Source: Lachnospiraceae bacterium (GTDB lineage: Bacteria > Bacillota > Clostridia > Lachnospirales > Lachnospiraceae). From it: DNA of 64,000 bases. A program made the position numbers and the translations under genes. Below, piece by piece: positions 16,726 to 27,809 of the stretch (its first letter is position 1; each line of letters starts with the position of its first letter). The DNA is taken from the NCBI GenBank assembly GCA_017936785.1, contig JAGBEV010000052.1:62001-126000 (forward strand). Reading direction: 5' to 3'. The notes below the pieces were generated by a model. It did no database searches and was not told the origin of the DNA. It saw only the letters and a list, made by a program, of their open reading frames with translations.

Positions 16726-18135
16726 TTGATAAAAGATAATCAAAAATATTTCAACAGGCTTCATGTGGTGTTGGATGCGCTCGTGATTGCGGCGGCTTAT
16801 GCGCTTGCATGGCTGATCAGATTTCAGAGCGGTCTTTGGAAAGATGCAGAGCTGACAGGAACCTTAGGTGCAGGAATTTATTTTAGTGCACTGATTTTTA
16901 TTGTTCCCGGTTATTTGATCCTGAATCATTTATTTAATTTATATACTTCCAAACGGTATTCCAGTGCCAAAAGGGATGTTGTCAATGTTATCAAGGCAAA
17001 TACAGTGGGACTGATCCTTTTTATCAGTTTTTTGTATATTATTGATCAAAAGCATTTTTCCCGTGGTATGATCTTCATATTCTGTGCCTTGAATATTATG
17101 GGACAAAGCGGAACCAGGATTTTTATCCGCAAGCTGTTGAGGTCTTTTCGGAAAAAAGGTTATAATATCAAATATGTTCTTCTGGTTGGATATTCCAAAG
17201 CGGCAGAGCAGTATATTGACCGGATCATGCAGAATCCCCAATGGGGATATGTAGTCCGTGGGGTGCTGGATGACCATATACCCAGAGGGACTCTCTACCG
17301 GGGAGTCAAGGTTCTGGGCAGTATCGGTAATCTGGAAATTATTTTGCCTGAAAATAAGCTGGATGAAATTGCCATTACTCTTTCCCTGAAGGATTATGAC
17401 ATGCTGGAACGGATTGTAGGATTGTGTGAAAAGTCCGGTGTCCATACGAAATTTATTCCTGATTACAACAGCGTGATTCCCAGCAAGCCTTATACAGAAG
17501 ATCTGAACGGGCTTCCTGTTATCAATATCCGTCATGTACCTCTGACCAATACGCTGAACAGCATGGCAAAAAGAGCTGTGGATATTGTGGGATCTGTTTT
17601 TGCCATCGTTTTGTTTTCGCCGGTTTTTCTGATCACGGCAATTCTGGTCAGATGCACCAGCAAGGGACCGATTATCTTTAAGCAGGAAAGAGTGGGGCTG
17701 CATAATAAGCCTTTTCAAATGTACAAATTCCGCACCATGGAAGTGCAGAAGCCTTCCAAAGAGCAGAAGTGCTGGACGACCAAGGATGATCCCAGAGTTA
17801 CCAGGGTAGGGAGAATTCTGCGCCGGACAAGCATTGATGAGCTTCCTCAGTTTTTTAATGTCTTTAAAGGGGATATGAGCATGGTGGGACCAAGACCTGA
17901 AAGACCTTTCTTTGTGGAGAAATTTAAAGAGGAGATTCCCAGATATATGATCAAACATCAGGTGAGACCGGGAATTACCGGATGGGCACAGGTCAATGGA
18001 TACAGGGGAGATACTTCTATTAGAAAGCGTATTGACTGTGATTTGTATTATATTGAAAACTGGACTATGGGTTTGGATTTTAAGATCCTGTTTTTGACCA
18101 TATTTAAAGGATTTGTGAATAAGAACGCATATTGA
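16726..18135 (+). CDS. Polyprenyl-phosphate hexose-1-phosphate transferase (WbaP/CpsE-like priming enzyme)
   Basis: A 469-aa membrane enzyme of the exopolysaccharide polyprenyl glycosylphosphotransferase family. It starts polysaccharide repeat-unit synthesis by moving a sugar-1-phosphate from UDP-sugar to undecaprenyl phosphate. There are four N-terminal helices (residues about 15-125), a CoA-binding-like middle domain (about 145-250), then a fifth helix and the catalytic domain. That domain shows KRAVDIVGS, FKQERVGL, YKFRTM, the SIDELPQ and MSMVGPRPERP motifs, and RPGITGWAQVNGYRG. The start is TTG 16726 with an AGGTGAT RBS. It begins its own transcription unit together with the LCP gene. Confidence 0.92.
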   Translation: MIKDNQKYFNRLHVVLDALVIAAAYALAWLIRFQSGLWKDAELTGTLGAGIYFSALIFIVPGYLILNHLFNLYTSKRYSSAKRDVVNVIKANTVGLILFISFLYIIDQKHFSRGMIFIFCALNIMGQSGTRIFIRKLLRSFRKKGYNIKYVLLVGYSKAAEQYIDRIMQNPQWGYVVRGVLDDHIPRGTLYRGVKVLGSIGNLEIILPENKLDEIAITLSLKDYDMLERIVGLCEKSGVHTKFIPDYNSVIPSKPYTEDLNGLPVINIRHVPLTNTLNSMAKRAVDIVGSVFAIVLFSPVFLITAILVRCTSKGPIIFKQERVGLHNKPFQMYKFRTMEVQKPSKEQKCWTTKDDPRVTRVGRILRRTSIDELPQFFNVFKGDMSMVGPRPERPFFVEKFKEEIPRYMIKHQVRPGITGWAQVNGYRGDTSIRKRIDCDLYYIENWTMGLDFKILFLTIFKGFVNKNAY

Positions 18136-18164
18136 TGGAAGAAAGGATTAAAGAGTAAAAGACT

Positions 18165-19343
18165 ATGGCAACTAAGAAAACCTCCGGCAAATCAACCGGA
18201 AAAAGAATGACAAAGGCTGAGCGCAGGAGAAGAAAACAGAAAAAGGCAGCAATTCTTGCTATAGAAGCAGTTGTTGTTGTTGTTTTGATCATTGCATTGT
18301 ATTTTATTACAAAATTAGATGTTATCCATAAAACAGAGATCAATGATGATGAGATCATTACCAATCAGGAGGAAGAAGGACTTCTGGTAGATGAAGAGGA
18401 TGTAACCATTAATGATAACATCAGCGGACATATGGAGGGGTACCGCAATATTGCGTTGTTTGGTGTGGACGCCAGAAATAATAATCTGGGAAAAGGCGCA
18501 CTTTCTGATACTATCATCATTGCATCCATAAATGAAGAAACGAAAGAAGTGAAACTGGCTTCCGTATACCGTGATACTTATCTGAATCTGGGAAATGATA
18601 CCTATAGTAAGGCAAATGCTGCTTATTCCCAGGGCGGGGCAAAACAGGCGATCAATATGCTCAATATGAACTGGGATCTGAATATTACCGATTATGTAAC
18701 AGTTGGCTGGGCGGCAGTTGCTGATACAGTAGATGCCTTGGGCGGCATTGAAATCGATGTGGATGAAGAAGAGTTAAAACATTTAAATAATTATCAGGTG
18801 GAAACCTCCCAGTCTTTGGGAAGGAGTTATACAAAACTGACACAGACAGGTATGGTAAATTTGGATGGTATCCAGGCTGTTTCCTATTGCCGTATCCGTT
18901 ATACGGCAGGAGATGATTATAAGAGAGCGGAAAGACAGCGTGAAGTAATTCAGGCTCTTGCGGATAAAGCACAGGCTTTGGCATTGAAGGACCCTGCAAA
19001 ATTGGACAAGATCGCCAATAAGGTATTTCCGCAGACAGCGACCAGTCTGCAATTGTCTGAAATCCTTGATCTGTTAAAGGATATTGGAGCCTATGAGATT
19101 GTGGATACCAGCGGCTTTCCTGTTGCGGAATACAGAACAACCAAGGTTCTGAAAGGTTCAGGAGACAGTGTTATCCCGGTAGATCTGGAAACCAATGTGC
19201 TGCTTATGCATGAGTTCTTATTTGACGATGTGGGTGATTATAAACCTTCACAGGCTGTTCAGAATTATGCTGAAAAGATCAGATCGGATACAGGAACAGG
19301 TAAAGTGGAAAGTGAACCGGATAATGGCGGCGGTTCGGAATAG
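18165..19343 (+). CDS. LytR-CpsA-Psr (LCP) family glycopolymer ligase
   Basis: A 392-aa protein with a very basic cytoplasmic N-terminus, one helix (about residues 28-48) and an extracytoplasmic LCP domain (about 90-250). The family landmarks are FGVDAR, GALSDTIII, SVYRDTYL and YCRIRY; the Arg and Asp residues bind the pyrophosphate of lipid-linked polymer. LCP enzymes attach capsule, teichoic acid or glycan to peptidoglycan from an undecaprenyl-pyrophosphate carrier. Placement right after the priming transferase indicates that the product of this locus is wall-anchored. The low-complexity tail is Asp/Gly/Ser-rich. A strong terminator follows. Confidence 0.93.
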   Translation: MATKKTSGKSTGKRMTKAERRRRKQKKAAILAIEAVVVVVLIIALYFITKLDVIHKTEINDDEIITNQEEEGLLVDEEDVTINDNISGHMEGYRNIALFGVDARNNNLGKGALSDTIIIASINEETKEVKLASVYRDTYLNLGNDTYSKANAAYSQGGAKQAINMLNMNWDLNITDYVTVGWAAVADTVDALGGIEIDVDEEELKHLNNYQVETSQSLGRSYTKLTQTGMVNLDGIQAVSYCRIRYTAGDDYKRAERQREVIQALADKAQALALKDPAKLDKIANKVFPQTATSLQLSEILDLLKDIGAYEIVDTSGFPVAEYRTTKVLKGSGDSVIPVDLETNVLLMHEFLFDDVGDYKPSQAVQNYAEKIRSDTGTGKVESEPDNGGGSE

Positions 19344-19365
19344 AATAGAGCATAAGATAAATTGC

Positions 19366-19395
19366 AAAGGGGACTTTAATCAGTCCCCTTTTTTT
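19366..19395 (+). terminator. Intrinsic terminator after the LCP gene
   Basis: Arms AAAGGGGACT (19366-19375) and AGTCCCCTTT (19382-19391), 6-base loop, then a T run to 19395. Confidence 0.9.
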
Positions 19396-19403
19396 GATAT
19401 AAT
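19395..19403 (+). promoter_or_regulatory. Extended -10 promoter for the GT2-glmS unit
   Basis: TGA-TATAAT: TG at 19395-19396 and TATAAT at 19398-19403, directly after the terminator T run. No convincing -35 at 17 bases (TTTAAT). The extended -10 would start a transcript for the GT2 gene at 19452 and glmS. Confidence 0.5.
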
Positions 19404-19451
19404 AAGATAATCGTGATTATGAAGGCAGCAAGCAGTAAAGGAAGCGTTACT

Positions 19452-20456
19452 ATGTATACAGTGGATGTGATCATCCCAACCTATAAACCGGATAAGAGGT
19501 TTTTAAGCGTTTTGGATATGTTGGCGAATCAGACATTGAAGCCGTCGCATATTATTATTATGAATACCGAGGAAAAATATTTTGACCAGTTGATCTTTGG
19601 CAGTGATTTCCTTAAGAAATACAGTAATTGTAAAGTATACCATCATTCAAAATGGGAATTTGACCATGGGGCTACCCGGAATAAGGGGGTAGCACATTCC
19701 GGGGCGGATTATTTTGTGATGATGACTCAGGATGCGGTTCCGGCAGATGAGAATCTTCTGGAAAATCTTCTGAAGCCTGTTGTGGAAGGCAGGGCGGCAG
19801 TTTCATATGCCAGGCAGCTTCCAAGAGAGGACTGCAATCCTATTGAACGGTTTACCAGATCTTTTAATTATCCGGAGGAGTCCTGCTTAAAGGGAGAGCG
19901 AGACGTACAGCGTCTGGGCATAAAGACTTATTTCTGTTCCGATGTCTGCGCTGCTTACAGCAGGAAAACCTTTGATCAGCTGGGAGGTTTTGTAAACCAG
20001 GCGATCTTTAATGAAGATATGGTTTATGCGGCAAAGGCGGCAAAGGCGGGAAATAAGATTGCTTATTGTGCGGATGCCAGGGTTTATCATTCCCATAATT
20101 ATTCGCCAAAAGCGCAGTTTCATAGAAACTTTGATCTGGGAGTTTCACAGGCTGATCATCCGGAGATTTTTGGAAATCTTTCCTCAGAAGGGGAAGGCGT
20201 GCGCATGGTAAAGAAGACCATGGCATATTTATGGAATCATGGATATAAACGTCTGATCCCAAGACTGATAGTTTTAAGCGGTGCCAAATGGCTGGGCTTC
20301 CGCTATGGAAGAAATTACCATAGGCTTTCCGATAAGAGGGTTTTAAGATACACATCCGATCCGATGTACTGGAAGAAACGGGAACTGAAAAGAGATGTTG
20401 CAAAAATAGATGCAACCAAAGGATATGGAAAAAATCCGGAAAAAGAAGGAGTATAA
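19452..20456 (+). CDS. GT2 glycosyltransferase (rhamnosyltransferase-like)
   Basis: A 334-aa GT2 enzyme: VDVIIPTYKPDKRF at the start, the WEFDHGATRNKG block, a TQDAVPADE stretch in the position of the metal-binding acidic motif, and IFNEDMVYAAKA near the acceptor site. The FDHGATRN pattern is common in RfbF/RgpB-like rhamnosyltransferases, but donor specificity is not proven. ATG 19452 is preferred because it starts at the GT2 fold with AAAGGA about 10 bases upstream; an in-frame GTG at 19413 lies only nine bases after the -10 box. glmS begins two bases after the stop. Confidence 0.88.
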   Translation: MYTVDVIIPTYKPDKRFLSVLDMLANQTLKPSHIIIMNTEEKYFDQLIFGSDFLKKYSNCKVYHHSKWEFDHGATRNKGVAHSGADYFVMMTQDAVPADENLLENLLKPVVEGRAAVSYARQLPREDCNPIERFTRSFNYPEESCLKGERDVQRLGIKTYFCSDVCAAYSRKTFDQLGGFVNQAIFNEDMVYAAKAAKAGNKIAYCADARVYHSHNYSPKAQFHRNFDLGVSQADHPEIFGNLSSEGEGVRMVKKTMAYLWNHGYKRLIPRLIVLSGAKWLGFRYGRNYHRLSDKRVLRYTSDPMYWKKRELKRDVAKIDATKGYGKNPEKEGV

Positions 20457-20458
20457 GT

Positions 20459-22285
20459 ATGTGTGGTATTGTAGGTTATATCGGTAACAAACAGGCTGCT
20501 CCCATCATTTTAGATGGGCTTGCCAGACTGGAATACAGAGGTTATGATTCGGCAGGAATGGCGGTTTTTGATGGAAAGAAGATCAATGTTGTGAAGGCGG
20601 CAGGAAGGCTGAAAATATTAGAAGAAATGACCCATAACGGGGAGACCATGCCGGGATGTGTGGGAATCGGACATACCCGCTGGGCAACCCACGGGGCACC
20701 CAGTACTGTAAATGCCCATCCCCATTATAACGGTACAGGAACCATTGCTGTTGTTCACAATGGTATCATTGAAAACTATATTGTCCTGCGCAAAATGCTT
20801 CAGGAAAAGGGGTATCAGTTCGTATCAGAAACGGATACAGAGGTCATTGCCCATCTGGTGGATTATTATTACAAAGGAAATCCCCTGGAGGCGATTACCA
20901 AGGTACTTCACAGGGTAGAAGGCTCTTATGCTTTGGGGGTGATCTTTGCAGAGCATCCGGACCAATTGTTCGCAACAAGGAAGGATTCGCCTTTGATCGT
21001 AGGGCAGAATGAAGAAGGCTGCTTTATCGCTTCCGATGTTCCTGCTATTCTCAAATATACCCGCAGGGTAACTTATGTGGAAAATCAGGAAATTGTCCGT
21101 CTGAGAAAAGATCATATGCATTTTTACACAGTGGACGAAGAGGAAATACAAAAAGAATCCGTTACTATAGAGTGGGATTCCAATGCAGCGGAAAAGGGCG
21201 GCTATGAGCATTTTATGTTAAAGGAAATGTATGAGCAGCCAAAGACCGTTACAGATACCCTGATGCCCCGGATCAAGGATGGCGAGGTAGTCATCGATGA
21301 ATTGAATATGAGTGATGAGGAGCTTTCCGGGATCAAAAAGATTTATATTGTAGCATGTGGTTCCGCATATCATGCAGGAGTTACGGGAAAGTATGTTTTG
21401 GAAGGATTATCCAGGATTTCCGTGGAAGTGGATCTGGCTTCAGAGTTCCGTTACCGCAATCCGGTCATGGAAGAGGGAGCCATGGTCATAGTGATCAGTC
21501 AGTCGGGAGAGACGGCTGATACTCTGGCAGCACTGAGAGAGTCCAAAGAAAGAGGATTTCAGGTTCTTGGAATTGTCAATGTGGTAGGAAGCTCCATTGC
21601 AAGAGAGGCGGACAGCGTGCTTTATACATGGGCGGGTCCTGAAATAGCAGTTGCCACCACCAAGGCTTACAGTGCGCAGCTGATCGCCCTGTATCTGCTG
21701 GCATTAAAATTTGCCAGAGTAAAGAAAACCGTTTCCGATGATGAGTTTGGACAGATGCTGGATGATTTAAAGAAGCTGCCGGATCAGATCGAAATGCTGT
21801 TGTCCAATAAAAACAATATTCAGAGATTTGCAAACCGTTATATCGGTGCAAGAGATATTTTCTTTATCGGAAGAGGTATTGATTATGCCATCTCCCTGGA
21901 GGGGTCTTTGAAATTAAAGGAGATCTCCTATATTCACTCTGAGGCATATCCGGCAGGAGAATTAAAACATGGAACCATTTCGCTGATCGAGGAGGGGACT
22001 TTGGTGGCTACAGTTGCAACCCAGCCGGGGCTCTTTGCAAAGACCATCAGCAATATTGTAGAGGTTAAGGCAAGAGGTGCTTTTGTGCTGGCGGTCACTG
22101 TAGAAGGCAATATAGAAATGGAAAAGGCGGCGGATTATGTGATCTATATTCCTGAGACGAATCCGTACTTTACCAATTCCCTGGCGATCATTCCGCTGCA
22201 GCTGTTTGGATATTATGTATCCGTAGGAAAAGGCTGTGATGTGGATAAGCCGAGAAATCTGGCAAAATCCGTAACTGTAGAATAG
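20459..22285 (+). CDS. glmS: Glutamine--fructose-6-phosphate aminotransferase (isomerising)
   Basis: A 608-aa cytosolic enzyme making glucosamine-6-phosphate from fructose-6-phosphate and glutamine, the entry to UDP-GlcNAc for peptidoglycan and surface glycans. The N-terminal class II amidotransferase begins MCGIVGYIG with nucleophile Cys2 and has HTRWATHG. The two SIS sugar-isomerase domains carry SQSGETADT and the EGSLKLKEISY segment, and the C-terminus ends PRNLAKSVTVE as in all GlmS. It sits only two bases after the GT2 stop, so there is no room for the glmS ribozyme that many Firmicutes carry in this leader. Expression probably follows the GT2 promoter. Confidence 0.97.
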   Translation: MCGIVGYIGNKQAAPIILDGLARLEYRGYDSAGMAVFDGKKINVVKAAGRLKILEEMTHNGETMPGCVGIGHTRWATHGAPSTVNAHPHYNGTGTIAVVHNGIIENYIVLRKMLQEKGYQFVSETDTEVIAHLVDYYYKGNPLEAITKVLHRVEGSYALGVIFAEHPDQLFATRKDSPLIVGQNEEGCFIASDVPAILKYTRRVTYVENQEIVRLRKDHMHFYTVDEEEIQKESVTIEWDSNAAEKGGYEHFMLKEMYEQPKTVTDTLMPRIKDGEVVIDELNMSDEELSGIKKIYIVACGSAYHAGVTGKYVLEGLSRISVEVDLASEFRYRNPVMEEGAMVIVISQSGETADTLAALRESKERGFQVLGIVNVVGSSIAREADSVLYTWAGPEIAVATTKAYSAQLIALYLLALKFARVKKTVSDDEFGQMLDDLKKLPDQIEMLLSNKNNIQRFANRYIGARDIFFIGRGIDYAISLEGSLKLKEISYIHSEAYPAGELKHGTISLIEEGTLVATVATQPGLFAKTISNIVEVKARGAFVLAVTVEGNIEMEKAADYVIYIPETNPYFTNSLAIIPLQLFGYYVSVGKGCDVDKPRNLAKSVTVE

Positions 22286-22320
22286 GAAAAGAAGCTGTTT
22301 GTATAAGATGGTGGTATACG

Positions 22321-23657
<1,337 letters not shown>

Positions 23658-23661
<4 letters not shown>

Positions 23662-25394
23662 CGGATATTTTTGGATTTGACAATGATGACAAGGAAACCA
23701 TGGCAGATGAAGTTTTCTATGATGAGGAAAAAGAAGTTTCCGAGGATGATTTTGAAGAGGAATTTGAATCGGTCCCGGATAAGGGAAGTATTGCCCGCCA
23801 TGGAGTGACCAGAACGGAATTTACAGGCAGTGATGAGGATGAAGTGCCGGAAGACCTACTGGCAAAGACTGAGACCTCTGAGGACGATTTTGATGATGAG
23901 TTCGAAGATGAGTTTGAAGAGGAGGAAGAGCTGACTGAGGAAGAAACGGAAGAAAAAGCGCCTTCTGACAAGGACGGTAACGGAAAAAATCATACAGGAG
24001 ATGATGCAGATGATGATTATGAAAACGTCTGCTTTATCTGCCGCCGTCCCGAAAGCGTAACGGGCAAACAGTTTAAGATGCCCAATCATATCTGTGTCTG
24101 CAATGACTGTATGCACAAGACCATGGATGCAGTAAGCCAGTTTGATTATCAGGGCATGTTAAACGATCCCAATCTGTTAAACGGGCTGAATAATATTGAT
24201 TTCGGCGACGGAGACGGGGATTACAAAAACGGCTTTCCCAATATCCGTTTTGTGAATATCAGTGACCTTCAGGGAGATGGGGGAATCCCCAATAAACAGA
24301 AACTGAAAAAGAAAAAGAAATCGGATAAGCCTCTGTTGGATATTAAGAATATTCCTGCGCCCCACAAGATCAAAGCCAGCCTGGATGAATATGTGGTAGG
24401 ACAGGAAAAAGCCAAAAAGGTTATTTCCGTGGCGGTTTATAACCACTATAAGAGGGTTGCCACCAATACCATGGATGATATAGAAATCGAAAAATCCAAT
24501 ATGCTGATGATCGGACCCACAGGCTGCGGCAAGACTTATCTGGTGAAAACTCTGGCGAAGCTTCTGGATGTGCCGCTGGCTATTGCCGATGCAACCAGCC
24601 TCACAGAAGCCGGATATATCGGGGATGATATTGAAAGCGTTCTTTCCAAGCTGCTGGCAGCGGCAGGCAATGATGTGGACAAGGCACAAATGGGAATTGT
24701 GTTTATTGATGAGATCGATAAGATCGCCAAGAAACAGAATACCAATTCCAGGGATGTTTCCGGTGAATCCGTACAGCAGGGAATGTTAAAGCTTTTAGAA
24801 GGAGCGGATATTGAAGTGCCTGTAGGCGCTAACAGCAAAAACGCCATGGTCCCCCTTACGACCATCAATACCAGAAATATCCTGTTTATCTGCGGCGGAG
24901 CATTTCCGGATCTGGACGAGATCATCAAGCAGAGATTGTCCAAACAAAGCTCTATCGGATTTAATGCTGTCTTAAAAGACGCTTTTGATAAAGAAAAGAA
25001 TATTCACAGCAAGGTAACCATTGAGGATTTAAAGAAATTCGGCATGATCCCTGAATTTCTGGGGCGTCTGCCGGTGATCTTTACTTTGGACGGACTGACG
25101 GAGGATATGCTGGTTTCCATTTTAAATGAGCCGAAAAATGCGATTCTGAAGCAGTATCAAAAGCTGCTGGCTCTGGATGAGGTGGATCTGCAGTTTGATG
25201 AAAGCGCATTGCGTGCCATTGCCAAAAAGGCAATGGAAAAGGATACGGGAGCAAGAGCGCTGCGTGCCATCATAGAGGAATTTATGCTGGATATCATGTA
25301 TGAGATTCCTAAAGATGATAATATCGGAAGTGTCACCATTACCGGTGATTATATTGAGGGGAAAGGCGGTCCTATCATACAGATCCGCGGTTAG
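23658..25394 (+). CDS. clpX: ClpX-type AAA+ unfoldase with long acidic N-terminal extension
   Basis: A 578-aa ClpX family protein, about 150 residues longer than usual. Residues 1-120 are strongly acidic and low complexity. Then comes the ClpX zinc finger with Cys125/Cys128 and Cys148/Cys151, a long linker (160-230) with a Lys-rich patch, and the AAA+ core. The core shows Walker A GPTGCGKT (286-293), pore loop GYIG in place of GYVG, Walker B FIDEID, and the ClpP-binding tripeptide IGF in SSIGFNAV. The RKH pore loop typical of ClpX is not visible; that stretch reads ANSKNAMVPL. It should work with ClpP but select other substrates. clpP is not adjacent, so it may be a second ClpX. Confidence 0.88.
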
Positions 25395-25425
25395 GCATAA
25401 GATAGTAAAAAACGCGGAGTTTTGT

Positions 25426-27183
25426 ATGGATATTGAAATACAGGATTGCAGAAACCGGATCTTATCCAATGATTATCTGGATATTCTGGTTGATGTTGAC
25501 ATTTCCCCTGAAGTGTTGTTTGAGGGCAGGATAGAAAACCCTGATTATTGTGAACAAACACTTTTGGAGAACCTTAAAATATTACATGTGGCGGCATCTC
25601 AGGCGCTGCCTTTGGACAGTGTGGAGTACCGCTATCAGTATATTCCCAAATGTTTTGGGCTTATACAGGATACGGATATTTCAGGCGGAATTACACAACT
25701 ACAGGCAGATTTGGGAACTGTACCGAATCTGACCGCTTTATCGGAAGCGGGAATTCTGGCGGTAAGCGGACCGCCTTTGGAACTGACGGGCAGAAATGTG
25801 ATCATCGGCATTATTGATACGGGCATACGGTATCAACTGCCTTCTTTTCGCAGAAGCGACGGCTCCAGCCGTATTTTGGCAATCTGGGATCAGACCAATC
25901 AGGAAGGAAAGGTTCCGGCGGGATTTTCTTATGGAACAGAATTTACCAGAGAGGATATCGACGCCAATCTGGAAGAGGGCGGTCCTTTGCTGACCCTTGA
26001 TGAAATCGGTCATGGAACGAAAGTTGCAGGGGCTGCAGGAGGCTATGATAGGACTACCGGTTTTCTGGGGGCGGCTCCTGAGGCAAGTTTTGTGGTCGTA
26101 AAGTTAAAACAGGCAAAAGATTATCTGCGCAGATTTTATCAGATTCCGCCTGATGTACCCTGCTATCAGGAGACGGATATTATGATGGCGCTGCAATATC
26201 TGGAACGGTTTGCGGTAGCTTTCAGCAGACCTATTGCCACCTGTGTTGCACTGGGGACTACCATGGGTGCCCATGACGGATCTTCTCTGTTGTCTCGTTA
26301 TCTGAATGAACTGGCAAGCAGAAGAAGCCATTGTATTGTCATCGGCGGCGGAAATGAAGGGAATGCTGCCGGACATTATGAAGGCAATCTGGTACTTCCT
26401 CCCAACGGAGACAGTGTAAATGAGGAAGTAGAATTTTTGGTGGGACAGAGAGAACAGGGATTTTGGATGGAACTGTGGGGGCAGATACCGGGAATCTATA
26501 CAGTATCCATTACAAGTCCTAATGGGGAGAGTATTCCCGAGATCCCATACAGGATCGGACAGAGTGCAGATTATACTTTTATCTATTCAAATACCAGAAT
26601 TACAGTAAAATATAATCTGGTGGAACAGCAGAACGGACAGCAGCTGATCACCATGCGGTTTGTGAATCCTTTATCCGGAATCTGGAAAATCCGGGTCAAT
26701 ATCAGAGGCGGCGGTGGTGGTTTTCACATATGGCTTCCTATGAGTAATTTTCTGGAAGGAGATACGTATTTTCTTCGTTCCAGTCCTTACCATACTTTGA
26801 CGGAGCCTGCCTATAGCAGGGAAGCCATGGCAGTATCCACCTATAACAGCACTGACGGCAGTTTTTATTTAAACAGCGGACGTGGATTTTCTACCAATGG
26901 TCTGATCGTGCCGGCATTAGCTGCACCGGGAGTAAATATTCCCACACCTTTGATTGCAGAAACCGGTTCCTCTATGTCTGCAGCCATTACGACAGGAGCG
27001 GCAGCGTGCTTTTTACAATGGGCGGTAGTGGAAGGTCATGACCCTCTGGTCAATACGTCAAGTGTAAAGAATTATCTCATACGCGGGGCGAAAAGGCGCC
27101 CGGAAATGTATTATCCCTCCAGAGAATGGGGGTACGGAACATTGAATCTGTCAGGAGTGTTTGAAGTGCTGGCTGGGCTGTAG
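25426..27183 (+). CDS. S8 subtilisin-like protease, CspB-like
   Basis: A 585-aa subtilase with an N-terminal pro-like region (1-95) and a complete triad: Asp131 (IIDTGIRY), His196 (GHGTKVAG) and Ser516 (GSSMSAA). It has the large insertion (about residues 330-470) with a jelly-roll-like section seen in clostridial Csp germination proteases. No signal peptide is visible, as in Csp proteins. Because all three catalytic residues are present it is predicted active, unlike CspA/CspC pseudoproteases. A role in spore germination is possible; general proteolysis is an alternative. ATG 25426 has GCGGAG upstream; an in-frame start at 25300 lies inside clpX and adds unrelated residues. Confidence 0.88.
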   Translation: MDIEIQDCRNRILSNDYLDILVDVDISPEVLFEGRIENPDYCEQTLLENLKILHVAASQALPLDSVEYRYQYIPKCFGLIQDTDISGGITQLQADLGTVPNLTALSEAGILAVSGPPLELTGRNVIIGIIDTGIRYQLPSFRRSDGSSRILAIWDQTNQEGKVPAGFSYGTEFTREDIDANLEEGGPLLTLDEIGHGTKVAGAAGGYDRTTGFLGAAPEASFVVVKLKQAKDYLRRFYQIPPDVPCYQETDIMMALQYLERFAVAFSRPIATCVALGTTMGAHDGSSLLSRYLNELASRRSHCIVIGGGNEGNAAGHYEGNLVLPPNGDSVNEEVEFLVGQREQGFWMELWGQIPGIYTVSITSPNGESIPEIPYRIGQSADYTFIYSNTRITVKYNLVEQQNGQQLITMRFVNPLSGIWKIRVNIRGGGGGFHIWLPMSNFLEGDTYFLRSSPYHTLTEPAYSREAMAVSTYNSTDGSFYLNSGRGFSTNGLIVPALAAPGVNIPTPLIAETGSSMSAAITTGAAACFLQWAVVEGHDPLVNTSSVKNYLIRGAKRRPEMYYPSREWGYGTLNLSGVFEVLAGL

Positions 27184-27211
27184 GAAACTGCCTGGATAAA
27201 GGAGACAACAA

Positions 27212-27655
27212 ATGATATTTATAGGGATCATCATTGCTATCGCAGCAGTGGAATCAGTGATTAAGCAGGTAAGGGAACAAAACGGAACGGAAGGCGAGAG
27301 AAAGCCTGTTCTGGGCGGTAAACTTTATGTGACCAAATACCATAATCATGGGGCGTTTTTGAATCTGGGACAGAAGCGTCCGGAATTTATCAAAGGGCTA
27401 TCTGCGGGACTTTGTCTGGCATGCAGTATTTTGTTTGTGCTTACCCTGGGAATGAAAGGAAAGGCTTTATTAAAAGCAGGCTTATCCGTGCTCTTGGGCG
27501 GGGCATTTTCCAACACCTATGACAGGCTGGTGCGGGGATATGTGGTAGACTATTTCGGATTTAATGTAAAAAATGAAAAGATCAGGAATATTGTTTTTAA
27601 TATTTCGGATTTTTGTATTATGATCGGAGCGGCTGTGTGCGTGTTCCGGTCCTGA
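27212..27655 (+). CDS. Signal peptidase II (LspA)-like membrane protein
   Basis: A 147-aa protein with the LspA signature segments NHGAFLNLG, GGAFSNTYDRLVRGYVVDYF and FNISDFCIMIG. The two catalytic aspartates of lipoprotein signal peptidase are therefore present. It departs from standard LspA: the first helix is poor, a hydrophilic loop (NGTEGERKP) intervenes, and the usual DQxTK near the N-terminus is replaced by ESVIKQ. It may be a paralogue with narrower use rather than the housekeeping lspA. AAAGGAG precedes ATG 27212; it follows the subtilase by 28 bases. Confidence 0.72.
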   Translation: MIFIGIIIAIAAVESVIKQVREQNGTEGERKPVLGGKLYVTKYHNHGAFLNLGQKRPEFIKGLSAGLCLACSILFVLTLGMKGKALLKAGLSVLLGGAFSNTYDRLVRGYVVDYFGFNVKNEKIRNIVFNISDFCIMIGAAVCVFRS

Positions 27656-27675
27656 TGGAAAATGGGGATAAAAAG

Positions 27676-27704
27676 TTGCGTCTCAGACGCCGATTTGCTA
27701 TACT
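27676..27704 (+). promoter_or_regulatory. Sigma-A promoter for the carbamate kinase gene
   Basis: TTGCGT (27676-27681), 17-base spacer, TATACT (27699-27704). The spacer contains the small palindrome GCGTCTCAGACGC, which could be an operator. Confidence 0.6.
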
Positions 27705-27809
27705 TTATCTATCTTTATTAAGAGAAAATAAAGAATAGCATGCCCTTAAACATAAGTGGCAGAAGACTTTTAAAATATGAAAGATAAAACACAGAAAGTG
27801 GGTAGAAAT

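Noticed and set aside
16939..17958. A 339-codon open frame on the minus strand inside the sugar-transferase gene
   Set aside because: The + strand protein has all motifs of a polyprenyl glycosylphosphotransferase; the antisense translation has none and no start signals.
20400..20460. glmS ribozyme
   Set aside because: The bases before glmS are coding for the upstream GT2 and do not show the ribozyme core; only two bases separate the genes.
25300..25425. Longer N-terminus of the subtilase overlapping clpX
   Set aside because: ATG 25426 has an RBS and fits the Csp-like N-terminus; the extension reads the clpX 3' end in another frame.
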